DNA of 64,000 nt from Litorivivens lipolytica (GTDB taxonomy: Bacteria > Pseudomonadota > Gammaproteobacteria > Pseudomonadales > Spongiibacteraceae), in contig NZ_JACHWY010000003.1 of the NCBI RefSeq assembly GCF_014191715.1, positions 434,001-498,000 on the forward strand, written 5' to 3'. Below are positions 56,359 to 64,000 of the stretch, piece after piece. A program made the position numbers and the translations under genes. The notes beneath the pieces were generated by a model. That model ran no database searches, was not told where the DNA came from, and was given only the letters and a program-made list of their open reading frames with translations. Position 1 is the stretch's first letter. Every line of letters begins with the position of its first letter.

Positions 56359-57764
56359 AGGCGGTCATCCCCGGTTGATGAAACGGAAAGTTCGGTCGAT
56401 GCTTGCGGCGCCAGCGTGGCAATATAAGCCAGCAAATCATCCAGACGCTCAGGGTTCTGAATAGTCTGGGTCATAAAGCGCATCTGGGTGCCGAACTGGT
56501 CTTTGGGATGAGTTCCTCGCCACCCCATACTGTAATGCTTGAGCTGGCGATACAGATACCAGTCGGCCTGACCGGCAAGACGTGGCGCGCTCAGCAAACC
56601 TTTGCCCTGAGCTTCGGCACCGTGACAGGCGACGCAGACGTCATAAACTGCCGCCCCGGCTTTGGCGTTACCCCCTTCGCGGGTAGGAGCCGATGCGATT
56701 GCCGGCAGCGATTGAATATAAGCGAGCAAGTTGCGCTCGTCCTCGGGCTTGCTGACGATGCCCGCCATGCTCACCATCTGCTTTCCGATGTTGTCCTGCG
56801 GGTGAGCGCCGCGAATACCGTCTCGGTAGTAGCGAAGCTGACGCGCCATATAATCTGCGCTAAGAATGCTGAGGTTCGGCGCATTCAGCATTTCGTTGCC
56901 AGCGGCATCGGCGCCGTGGCAAGCCGCGCAATTTCCGTAAAGTTTCTTACCCGCCGCAAGATCCGCCGTTTTCTCTATCTGAGTTTCCGCGAAAGTTGGA
57001 TACTCACTCAACCACTGAGCAAAATTCTCCTGTGACTCAACCACCACCATGCCGCGCATGGTGTAGTGCGCGAGACCGCAAAGCTCTTCGCAGAGAATGT
57101 CAAATTCACCTTCGCGAGTCGGCTCAAACCACTGATAGGTTTCGGTGCCCGGCACCAGATCCATTTTTACGCGAAACTGCGGTACCGCAAAGTTGTGCAG
57201 TACATCATTCGAGCGCAGATACAGTTTTATCGGTTGGTTCAGCGGCAGGTGCAGGCGCTGGCTGTTAACGAGAATGTCATCCTGACCCTCTGGGTCATCA
57301 GGGTCGAGACCAAAGGGATTTTCCGGCGTCACAAAACGCGCGTCGGCACCACCCAACTGATTGTCTTCACCGGGAAAGCGAAACGTCCATTGCCACTGCT
57401 GACCAATCGCTTCCACCACCTGCGCATCGTCAGGCGCATGAATAATTTTTCCCCAGGCAATCAAACCGGGCGTTAACATCGCGACCACACCAATGGTCGT
57501 AATGATCGTCAACCAGCTTTCAAGGGATTTGTTTTCTGGTTCGTAATGGGCTTTGTTGTTGCCGTGTTTACGGTAGCGCCAAACCACCCAGGCCAGAAAC
57601 AGGTTAACCGCAATAAAAACGGCGCCGGTCACCCAAAATGAAATTTCAATTGTGGTATCGATGGCCTGCCAATTTGAGGCAATGGGCGTGAGCCACCAGG
57701 GACTGAGCAGATGGAACACAATTGTAACGACAACCAGCCCCAGAATAATCAGCGCTATAACCAT
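56355..57764 (-). CDS. Cytochrome c oxidase subunit II with two cytochrome c domains (CoxM-like)
   Basis: 469-residue electron-entry subunit. Two helices (about 2-22 and 43-63, with a further one at about 84-104), then the cupredoxin domain with CuA ligands H190, C225, E227, C229, H233 and M236 (CEELCGLAHYTM). Two c-type haem sites follow: CAACH (279-283) and CVACH (377-381). The two haem domains resemble each other (RGAHPQDN.GKQM versus RGTHPKDQ.GTQM), indicating internal duplication. First gene of the second oxidase operon. Confidence 0.94.
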   Translation of the reverse strand: MVIALIILGLVVVTIVFHLLSPWWLTPIASNWQAIDTTIEISFWVTGAVFIAVNLFLAWVVWRYRKHGNNKAHYEPENKSLESWLTIITTIGVVAMLTPGLIAWGKIIHAPDDAQVVEAIGQQWQWTFRFPGEDNQLGGADARFVTPENPFGLDPDDPEGQDDILVNSQRLHLPLNQPIKLYLRSNDVLHNFAVPQFRVKMDLVPGTETYQWFEPTREGEFDILCEELCGLAHYTMRGMVVVESQENFAQWLSEYPTFAETQIEKTADLAAGKKLYGNCAACHGADAAGNEMLNAPNLSILSADYMARQLRYYRDGIRGAHPQDNIGKQMVSMAGIVSKPEDERNLLAYIQSLPAIASAPTREGGNAKAGAAVYDVCVACHGAEAQGKGLLSAPRLAGQADWYLYRQLKHYSMGWRGTHPKDQFGTQMRFMTQTIQNPERLDDLLAYIATLAPQASTELSVSSTGDDRL

Positions 57765-58228
57765 GTCGCTTCCCTATGGCGTTTGGCCTGACGCATACCG
57801 GGGCACAGACTACAGCGAGGTATACCGACAGGATCGTTATTATCATTGGGCTGACATTATGACTACTTCGAGTTTGGGTAGCACAACGGTCAGCCGATCT
57901 GTCCTTGAACCAGCTCAAGTCACTATAGACGAAAATCGCAGGTTGCACAGACCCGATGTGCAGATTTCCTATAAGGCCGGCAATTAGGTTCAAAGAATCA
58001 GTCGCTTAATAATCAAAAGCACTTAAAAAAATCTTTTTGATGCTCGTCGGTAGTAACGCGCGTAATGGGCGCGGCGAACTCGTAAGACGAAAACCATCTA
58101 AGAATTAGATTTTATAGGTTTAATCGTTCATAGCGGGCAGCCCCAGTTGATGTAAAGTTAAAGAGCAATCTGATCTTTCAGATAATGCGTAGCAAAGGTT
58201 TCAGAAACGCAAAGAAAATGGAGGGTGT
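57765..58228. promoter_or_regulatory. Divergent intergenic region of the alternative oxidase, with FNR/Anr-like half-sites
   Basis: 464 bp with no gene, between the second oxidase operon (minus) and the small membrane gene (plus). TTGAACCAGCTCAA at 57905-57918 has the TTGA-N6-TCAA spacing of FNR/Anr boxes, about 140 bp upstream of subunit II, but the inner bases differ from the TTGAT/ATCAA consensus. The rest is AT-rich; GATAAT at 58181 could be a -10 for the plus-strand gene. Confidence 0.35.
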
Positions 58229-58786
58229 ATGAAACGCCACTATTTCATCAGTGACGATCTGGACGAACTCGATCGCGTGGAGGCCGAACTGGAATCCGAG
58301 GGCCTAGATAAGCCTCAGATCCACGTCTATAGCGAAGACGACACCGGTGTGGACACACACGAACATCTGCACAACGTGGAAGCGGTGCTAAAGAAAGACG
58401 TAGTGCACGGCACCGAGCTCGGCGCCCTGATTGGCGTAGCCGCCGCAGCATTGGTTCTACTCATCGCCTGGATGAGCGGCCTACCCGAAACCGTAACCTG
58501 GGTTCCCTTTATTTTTCTCGCCATCGTCGCACTCGGGTTCTGCACGTGGGAAGGCGGATTGTTTGGCATTCAGGAAATGCACCACGACTTCAAACAATTT
58601 CGCGACGAACTCAAGTCCGGAAAGCATGTTCTTTTTGTCGACATCGAACCCAATCAGGTCTCAGCCCTGCAACGCGTTATCGCTCGCCACCCGCAGGTGA
58701 GAAACGCCGGCACCGGCTCGGCCACACCGGGTTTTGTAATCAAGGCACAGCGTAAATGGAAAGAGTTTGTGCATACCATGCCCTAA
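58229..58786 (+). CDS. Two-helix membrane protein, unknown function
   Basis: 185-residue protein, function not known. The N-terminal ~55 residues are highly acidic and resemble a general-stress-protein-17M/ferredoxin-like fold (RHYFISDDLDELDRVEAELE). Two transmembrane helices (about 62-82 and 87-108) follow, then a soluble domain repeating a similar pattern (GKHVLFVDIEPNQVSALQRV). GGAGG precedes the ATG. A strong bidirectional terminator lies directly downstream. Confidence 0.78.
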   Translation: MKRHYFISDDLDELDRVEAELESEGLDKPQIHVYSEDDTGVDTHEHLHNVEAVLKKDVVHGTELGALIGVAAAALVLLIAWMSGLPETVTWVPFIFLAIVALGFCTWEGGLFGIQEMHHDFKQFRDELKSGKHVLFVDIEPNQVSALQRVIARHPQVRNAGTGSATPGFVIKAQRKWKEFVHTMP

Positions 58787-58808
58787 CTATTCTTCGGAGC
58801 TAAACAAA

Positions 58809-58836
58809 AAGGCCGACATGATGTCGGCCTTTTTTA
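58809..58836. terminator. Bidirectional intrinsic terminator
   Basis: GGCCGACA-tga-TGTCGGCC is an 8-bp perfect stem flanked by AAAAA on the left and TTTTTTATT on the right, so it ends both the plus-strand membrane gene and the minus-strand TonB receptor gene. Confidence 0.85.
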
Positions 58837-58851
58837 TTGCCTTTTTAATTC

Positions 58852-61092
58852 TTAAAAACGATAAGCCAAATCCAAGCCGTAGCTGCGCGGATCACCGAAT
58901 ACCGCTGAAGGAAACAGCGCATTGAAGTGGGCGATGTAGTATTCCTCGTCGGCGATGTTGCGTGCCCAAAGCGCAACGTCAATTCCGCCACCCAAGGCGC
59001 GGATATCTGCCATTGAAAAGCGCGCGTTCCATACCCCGTAGCTGTCGACGATATAGTGTCCGTCCTTGATATTGCTGCTGGTGAATTTGTCGTCCTGCCA
59101 ACTGTAATCAATCGACAGCCGGGCATCCGCAAACTGAATCCCGCTAAACGTGTAATCAAGACCTAGGGTGGCGCTATGCGTCGGCGCGTTGACGAAGCGG
59201 AATTCTGCGGTCACATCATTCCCTTCGGCGTCTCGCACCACTTCATAGTCTGTATCCAGATAACCGTAACTGAAGCTTAGCGTAGTCGCCTCGCCGAGCA
59301 GGACGGTCAGATCCATCTCTACCCCCTCGATAATAGCTTCACCGGCATTCAGCACGTCGGTCACGGTCGGGTCATTGGGGTCGGTTTGGACATTGACCTG
59401 AATGTCGTCGTAGTCCGCCGCAAACACCGCCACGTTCAAACGCAGACGTCGATCAAGGTATTCCCCTTTCAAACCCAGCTCGGTAGAAACCAGCTGCTCC
59501 GCATCAAACCCCGCATTAAACCGCTCCACCGAACTCGCGCGCACGTTATAGCCACCGGTTTTATAGCCATTGACCCACTTGGCGTAGATGTTGGTGGTTT
59601 CCGCCAGATCGTAGGCCAGCACCAAGGATGGACTGCTGTCGCTGAAATCCCGGTCACCGCGACCTTGCGGATCTTCCAGCACCACTTCCGTGGGCGTCGG
59701 GAAGGGCAGGCCACTCGCAGGCTGGATATTGCTCAGGCGATTGACGTTTTTCAGCGTTGCTTGCCGGCTGTCACGGGAACTGCGCCAGCCCAGCGTGACG
59801 TGCAGGCGGCTGTCCAGCCATTCCGGGGTATAGGTTGCCTGCCCGAAAATTGCCTGAGCCTCGTTGTCGATCGATACGTCGCGCATCGCGTTGATGGTGG
59901 CGCGGGCATCGTTAACGCCATCGCCGGTCAGATCAATATCGAACTCGGGCACTACGGTAAGATCATAGCTGTCGGCACGTTCCGTGAAAGCGTAGGCACC
60001 CACCACGTAGTCCAGGCGATCGTTAAAACCACTGCCTAGCAGTTGCAGTTCGTGGGTCGTCTGTTCCTGCTCGATATCAAACTCGGTAATAAAGGTGGCG
60101 TGCTCACCGCGCTCACCGGCGTGGTAGTTCTGGTGGGTGAAGTTTTCCAGCTCGCGATAGGCGCCGATATATTTCAGCTCCAGCGATTCGCTCAACAATC
60201 ATTTCACGGTCAGGCTGTGGCCCTTGGGTGTTACATCATTGGCTTTAAGGCCTTCCACCGATTCGGAGCCGCGCTCAGGGCGATCCGGCTGCTCTGGGTG
60301 TAGCGGCACACGCTCCACAAACATTGGCGTATCTTCTATGCGGGAGGTGTCGTAGGCGTAACGCACTTCAACGGCATCTGTGGCATCCCATAACACATCA
60401 ACCCGCCAGGCTTCGCGCTCGCGATCGCCAAAGCGCTCGACACCGGTCCCAGCGTTGTCGACAAAGCCCTCTTTCTGCATCGTCATATAGGCCAGCTTGG
60501 CGGCCAACCTATCGCTCAGCGGCAGGTTGAGACTGCTTTTGCTACGGAAATAATCGAAATTGCCCGCGCTGAATTTCTGGGTGAACTCCAGCGCTTCCGG
60601 TGAGGGCGCTTTGGTAATCACATTGATGGCACCGCCGGTGGCGTTTCGGCCGTAGAGAGTACCCTGGGGACCGCGCAGCACTTCAATGCGCTCGATATCA
60701 GCGACTTCCTGGGCGAGACCGAGGTTGCGCGCAAGATAGACGCCATCCATGTAGACCGCTACGCTTGGGTCCTGAGTCACCTGATCATCGTTATTGCCCA
60801 CGCCGCGCATATACACACGCGCGGTGGTCGCACTGTTCGGGTGGGGAGTGAGCTGGAGGTTAGGCACGTTGGCGCGCAGATCCACCAGATTGGAAATGCC
60901 TTTCTTTTCCAGCGCATCTGACGAAAAGGCAGCGATCGAAATCGGCGCATCCTGCAGTGACTCTGCCTTGCGCTGGGCGGTCACCACAACTTCCTCAAGA
61001 GCGACACTCCCCACGGCCGCGCTCGGCAGCAGGGTCAAGGCGAGGCTAATCAGCAAGCCAGAGTCACGGGGTTTGTTCAGGGCAGTCGGCAT
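58852..61092 (-). pseudogene. TonB-dependent receptor interrupted by an in-frame TGA
   Basis: A complete receptor of about 745 codons except for TGA at 60199-60201 (codon 298). The part before it has a signal peptide, EEVVVTAQRKAESLQ, and the plug with IERIEVLRGPQGTLYGRNAT; the part after it is the barrel and ends LDLAYRF, a correct aromatic terminus. No frameshift is needed: both parts are in one frame (GHSLTVK-stop-LLSESLELKY). Barrel strands of this family usually have Trp at that place (TVxW), so a single TGG-to-TGA change is likely. ATG 61092 has GGGAG upstream. Otherwise well conserved, so recently inactivated or a sequencing error. Confidence 0.85.
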
Positions 61093-61114
61093 TTTATTCT
61101 CCCGAATGGTTGGT

Positions 61115-61128
61115 CTACCAAGAAGTAG
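61115..61128. promoter_or_regulatory. Operator-like palindrome, copy 1 (CTAC-N6-GTAG)
   Basis: CTACCAAGAAGTAG lies 22 bp upstream of the TonB receptor start. The same arm sequence and spacing recur at 61325-61338, near the divergent SDR gene, suggesting a shared regulator. Confidence 0.45.
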
Positions 61129-61323
61129 GCAAACTAACGATTCGGCGCCCATGTCATAACTGGCATGCAGACTAGTCCAGATGAGGTAAAAAGGCTTTGT
61201 CACCCGGAATAACAATCATAAGCCGTTGTAATTTATTAACAAGCTGAATTTTTATGACGTTCGCTGGCACACCGGGAAAACACCGTGGCTGGCAATAGAT
61301 TTGGCAGTTAGGTTACTTTATAT

Positions 61324-61339
61324 CCTACAAACCAGTAGG
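61324..61339. promoter_or_regulatory. Operator-like palindrome, copy 2 (CCTAC-N6-GTAGG)
   Basis: CCTACAAACCAGTAGG, with 5-bp arms and a 6-bp spacer, lies 55 bp upstream of the SDR start. It shares arms and spacing with the copy at 61115. TetR-type repressors often bind such elements; no regulator gene is visible in the window. Confidence 0.5.
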
Positions 61340-61393
61340 TTGTATAAGCTTTAAACAGCTTTTGATGATTATCGATAGAAAAAAGGATTGCCC

Positions 61394-62161
61394 ATGAATC
61401 CACTTGCCAGCCCCGCCACCCCGGTGATCATCACCGGCGCTGCCTCCGGCATCGGTCTCGCCTGCGCCCGCGCCTTAACCGAGGTGGGACGCGCCGTCGC
61501 ACTCTGGGATATCAGCTCGGACGTGATATCGGCCGCAGAGCAATTGCAGCGCCAAAGCGGTGTCGATTGCATCGGCCTGACGGTGGATGTCGCCGATATC
61601 GACGCCCTGCAACGGGCGGTCGGTGACTCACGCGATGCACTGGGGCCCATCGGCGGGCTGGTGCATGCTGCGGGCATTGCCGGTGTAGGGATGCTGGATC
61701 AGCTGGAACCTGAACTCTGGGATAGCGTGCTGAACATTAACCTGCGCGCCGAGGTGTTTCTGGCCAAAGCGCTGCGCGCTGATATGAAAAGCCTGCCCGG
61801 CTCGGCCATTGTTGGCATCGCTTCCATCAACGCGACTCTGGGCAACGCCATGAACCCCAGCTACAGCGCCTCCAAAGGCGGCATGCTGGCGCTAAATCGG
61901 GCTCTGGCCGACGATCTTGGGCGCGACGGTATTCGCATCAACAGCGTGTCGCCGGGGCAGATCCTTACCCCCATGATCCAGCAGGCGGTCGACCACGCAC
62001 CAGGCCTGAAAGAAGAATTCGAACGCCGGATTCTGCTCGGCCGCATTGGTGAACCCGAAGAAATTGGCCGGGTCGTTCGCTTTTTATTGTCCAATGAAGC
62101 GAGTTACATCACAGCCTCGGAAATTGTGGTGGACGGCGGCAATATTTCCTCTCAGCGCTAG
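61394..62161 (+). CDS. Short-chain dehydrogenase/reductase
   Basis: 255-residue classical SDR oxidoreductase. The cofactor site is IITGAASGIGLACARAL, an acidic residue follows strand 2 (LWDIS), suggesting NAD preference, then LVHAAGIAG (NAG-like), the catalytic Ser in GIASINAT and YSASKGG with Tyr and Lys. ATG 61394 has AAAGGA six bases upstream. Divergent from the broken TonB receptor; substrate unknown, possibly a steroid, alcohol or hydroxyacyl compound. Confidence 0.9.
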   Translation: MNPLASPATPVIITGAASGIGLACARALTEVGRAVALWDISSDVISAAEQLQRQSGVDCIGLTVDVADIDALQRAVGDSRDALGPIGGLVHAAGIAGVGMLDQLEPELWDSVLNINLRAEVFLAKALRADMKSLPGSAIVGIASINATLGNAMNPSYSASKGGMLALNRALADDLGRDGIRINSVSPGQILTPMIQQAVDHAPGLKEEFERRILLGRIGEPEEIGRVVRFLLSNEASYITASEIVVDGGNISSQR

Positions 62162-62216
62162 CGTTATCGCCGACGCAGCTTTGGCATAATGTCGCCTTCT
62201 GAACACGGAGCTTGTT

Positions 62217-62945
62217 ATGCGACAGTTTGTGCTGATTGTTACGGTTCTTCTGCTGGCGCTGGTGTTGTTTAGCCAGTTCAACGAGTCGCCGCTGGTACCG
62301 CCCAAACCCCGCATCGTTGCGGTAGAAGGGCAGGGCGAGTTTGAGGTGCTGCCCGACATTGTTCGACTGCACTATAACGTGTCCAGCCTCCACGACAGTG
62401 ACCCGGCCATTGCCAAGGCCGAGGTAGACAAGATTGCTTCAGCCTCGGTGCGCGCGCTGATGGAACTTGGTGTGGAAGAGAGCGACATCACCTCCTCGGC
62501 CCTGCACGTCAGCATTCAGGAAGATTACAACCGCAACGACGGTTCCCGCACTCGCCGCCACCGCGTACAGCGCAATGTCGAAGCGGTTTTACGCAACCCC
62601 AATGACTACAGTCGCGCCCTGCAGGTGCTGGTCGACAGCGGCATCTCCGAGATCACCCATATTCAGCCGGAAGTCTCCAACCTTGAAGAGCTGAAACAGA
62701 AAGCCCTCGCCGACGCCGCCCGCAAGGCCCGTCAGCAGGCCGATTTCCTTGCCGCCCAGTTTGATACGGAAGTAGAGCGGGTCCACCAGATTGGTCGTCA
62801 GGACGTGCAGCGCCATTTTGAGATGCGAGAAATGGTCGCCCACGCCGCCAAGGGTGGCGACGCGCCTGAGCCACCGCCGCATGATTTTAAACCCGCCAAG
62901 GTAAAAATCAGCTCGCAGGTGTTTGTGGAGTTTGAACTGGAGTAG
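62217..62945 (+). CDS. SIMPL domain (DUF541) periplasmic protein
   Basis: 242-residue protein with an N-terminal membrane anchor or signal (about 3-20) followed by one SIMPL domain: IVAVEGQGEFEVLPDIVRL at the start, RNVEAVLRNPNDYSRALQVL in the middle, and a long helix rich in Ala/Lys (LKQKALADAARKARQQADFL) before the last strand SSQVFVEFELE. Members of this family (BP26/OMP28-like) are periplasmic or outer-membrane associated; role unknown. Confidence 0.88.
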   Translation: MRQFVLIVTVLLLALVLFSQFNESPLVPPKPRIVAVEGQGEFEVLPDIVRLHYNVSSLHDSDPAIAKAEVDKIASASVRALMELGVEESDITSSALHVSIQEDYNRNDGSRTRRHRVQRNVEAVLRNPNDYSRALQVLVDSGISEITHIQPEVSNLEELKQKALADAARKARQQADFLAAQFDTEVERVHQIGRQDVQRHFEMREMVAHAAKGGDAPEPPPHDFKPAKVKISSQVFVEFELE

Positions 62946-62984
62946 ACCCTCGGCAATGGTATAAAAAAGGCATATTAATAACTC

Positions 62985-63269
62985 ATTGATGAGTTTGAGT
63001 TCGACCCAAGGAAGAGTCGTACCAACCGTGACAAACATGGCATCGACTCCATCGACGCCCAGTCACTTTGGGAAGCCCCAAACCTAATAGAAGTTAGAGC
63101 CAGAACGGTAGACGAACCGCGCTGGCAGCGACGAGTAAACGTGGACTTTCCTGTGTGGATGATAGAAGCCCTGGACGACGAAGCGGCCCGCCTCGGTGTC
63201 ACTCGCCAGTCGATCATTAAAGTGTGGTTGGCGGAGCGACTGGAGCAATCTGCCAACCGCCAAACCTGA
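62985..63269 (+). pseudogene. BrnT-BrnA toxin-antitoxin deletion fusion
   Basis: A 94-codon open frame whose first half is a BrnT-type toxin (FEFDPRKSRTNRDKHGID, then EAPNLIEVRARTVDEPR) and whose second half is the C-terminus of a BrnA-type antitoxin (RRVNVDFPVWMIEALDDEAA, GVTRQSIIKVWLAERLEQ). The join is in frame near codon 47, so the toxin C-terminus and the antitoxin N-terminus have been lost. No ATG/GTG/TTG begins the frame: ATT at 62985 stands where the start should be, directly preceded in frame by CTC and, before it, a TAA stop. Probably a dead remnant. Confidence 0.8.
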
Positions 63270-63279
63270 AAGACTCCGA

Positions 63280-63996
63280 CTACGCCAGCTTCTTCAAGTC
63301 CGTCGCAAAGAATCGATGCCAGATACTGTGCTCTTCCTCGGGCGACTGCTTCCAGCCATAAACCTTGGGCTTTTCCTTTTCGATCACCAGCGAATCAAAC
63401 AGTAGCCAGTCATAGATCGCCAGCAGATTGCACAGATTGCTGCCCGAGTTTTTACCGCGGGCGTGGTGGTGATGGTGCTGGGTCGGGAAGGTCAGGATAT
63501 GACACAGGCCATACATGGTCTTGCGCACCCAGGCCCAGCGGTGGTTGAGAAAATAGAGGTCGTAATTCCAGTTCACGTGGTTGTGCGCCGCCCATAGTCC
63601 CTTGAACACGGTCCCCACCAGAAACACTTCGGTCAGGCCGAGATAGACACAGAAAAACTGGAACCAGTAGTTGGGCATGATGAACCACCACAGCCAGTGC
63701 TCAACAAAGGTCTGGGTGACCGACAGCTGACCCTTGCCATCATTGCCGCCGGAGAGGTGGTGGGGGCGGTGGCCCATCTTGAACAGCCCCTGCACGCGCT
63801 GCAGAGTTTTGCTTTTCGGGCGGCGCGCGTGGGCAAACCAGTGGCCGGCGCCGTGCAGCAGCTCTTCCAGCGCAATATAGGCCAGCAGCACCCACCAGAA
63901 GTTGGCCGCAGCAAATTCATTTAGCGCCCCCTGCCACTGGGGTACCAGCAGGCCGCCGATAAAGGCGGTGGCCAACACCAGCGCCGGGCGCTGCAC
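63280..63996 (-). CDS. Fatty acid hydroxylase/sterol desaturase-like membrane protein (5' end uncertain)
   Basis: At least 238 residues. His-rich clusters fit the membrane di-iron hydroxylase superfamily: HGAGHWFAH (about 48-56), MGHRPHH (about 73-79), HNHVNWN, and QHHHHHARG near residue 178. Several hydrophobic segments lie between them. The reading frame is open to the window edge beyond the GTG at 63996, so the real start may be outside. Likely an O2-dependent hydroxylase or desaturase of lipids; the substrate is unknown. Confidence 0.75.
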   Translation of the reverse strand: MQRPALVLATAFIGGLLVPQWQGALNEFAAANFWWVLLAYIALEELLHGAGHWFAHARRPKSKTLQRVQGLFKMGHRPHHLSGGNDGKGQLSVTQTFVEHWLWWFIMPNYWFQFFCVYLGLTEVFLVGTVFKGLWAAHNHVNWNYDLYFLNHRWAWVRKTMYGLCHILTFPTQHHHHHARGKNSGSNLCNLLAIYDWLLFDSLVIEKEKPKVYGWKQSPEEEHSIWHRFFATDLKKLA

Positions 63997-64000
63997 AATC

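Noticed and set aside
60199-60201. TGA as a selenocysteine codon
   Set aside because: TonB receptors are not selenoproteins and no stem-loop resembling a SECIS element was recognised just downstream; a nonsense change from TGG is simpler.

Overview
This 64 kb window is a chromosomal segment of a marine-type, aerobic gammaproteobacterium. The base composition is moderately GC-rich, the genes are tightly packed, and the protein families resemble those of Cellvibrionales/Halieaceae/Spongiibacteraceae-like or Pseudomonas-like organisms. The taxonomic call is inference from gene content; no rRNA or tRNA gene is visible. Several blocks match, from memory, the gene order near the Pseudomonas replication origin: glyQ-glyS-gmhB-plsC, trkA-rsmB-fmt-def-LysM-dprA-tsaC-hemF-aroE, prlC next to a gamma carbonic anhydrase, and a coxBA-ctaG-coxC-SURF1-COX15 block.

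Layout. 0-7.3 kb: aa3-type cytochrome c oxidase coxB-coxA-ctaG-coxC (minus) with assembly genes SURF1, an SCO-like protein and COX15, which runs off the left edge. 7.6-11.4 kb: a MATE transporter and two overlapping, paralogous diguanylate cyclases. 11.4-16.3 kb: a TonB-dependent receptor divergent from a secreted CocE/NonD-type lipoprotein hydrolase. 16.3-20.1 kb: an HExxH membrane protein, a HAD phosphatase, YheV and oligopeptidase A (prlC). 20.1-31.9 kb: an accessory island, described below. 32-39 kb: gamma carbonic anhydrase, a Ca/Na antiporter, the tsaC-hemF-aroE operon, an intact yefM-yoeB toxin-antitoxin pair, dprA and a LysM protein. 39-47.7 kb: def-fmt-rsmB-trkA-trkH, a methyltransferase, a MazG-like hydrolase and a PAS-GGDEF-EAL protein. 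47.9-52.2 kb: glyQ-glyS-gmhB-plsC. 52.2-57.8 kb: a second, complete heme-copper oxidase operon (two subunit III genes, subunit IV, SCO, and a subunit II carrying two c-type haems), resembling rhizobial coxMNOP. 58.2-64 kb: a membrane protein, a TonB receptor gene broken by an in-frame stop, an SDR dehydrogenase, a SIMPL protein, a collapsed BrnT/BrnA remnant and a fatty-acid-hydroxylase-like protein cut by the right edge.

The most unusual part is 20.1-31.9 kb, lying between prlC and the gamma carbonic anhydrase. Three very large exported proteins are encoded head to tail: an alpha/alpha-toroid protein with carboxypeptidase-regulatory-like and Ig-like domains; a second Ig-like surface protein with a flavodoxin/GATase-like segment; and a transglutaminase-fold protein with alanine where the catalytic cysteine should be and a hydrophobic, AT-richer C-terminal tip. 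Two small, AT-rich genes follow immediately. Beyond them is a decayed fragment of a second copy of the transglutaminase-like gene and another orphan AT-rich membrane gene. This resembles a polymorphic-toxin/immunity locus with exchanged tips but without RHS repeats. That reading is inference. A perfect CRP-type palindrome lies upstream of the first gene.

Three type II toxin-antitoxin loci are present in different states: intact yefM-yoeB, a frameshifted vapC-like gene and a BrnT-BrnA in-frame deletion fusion. Three c-di-GMP proteins differ in key residues (GGEEF with and without an I-site; degenerate GGDKF with EAL).
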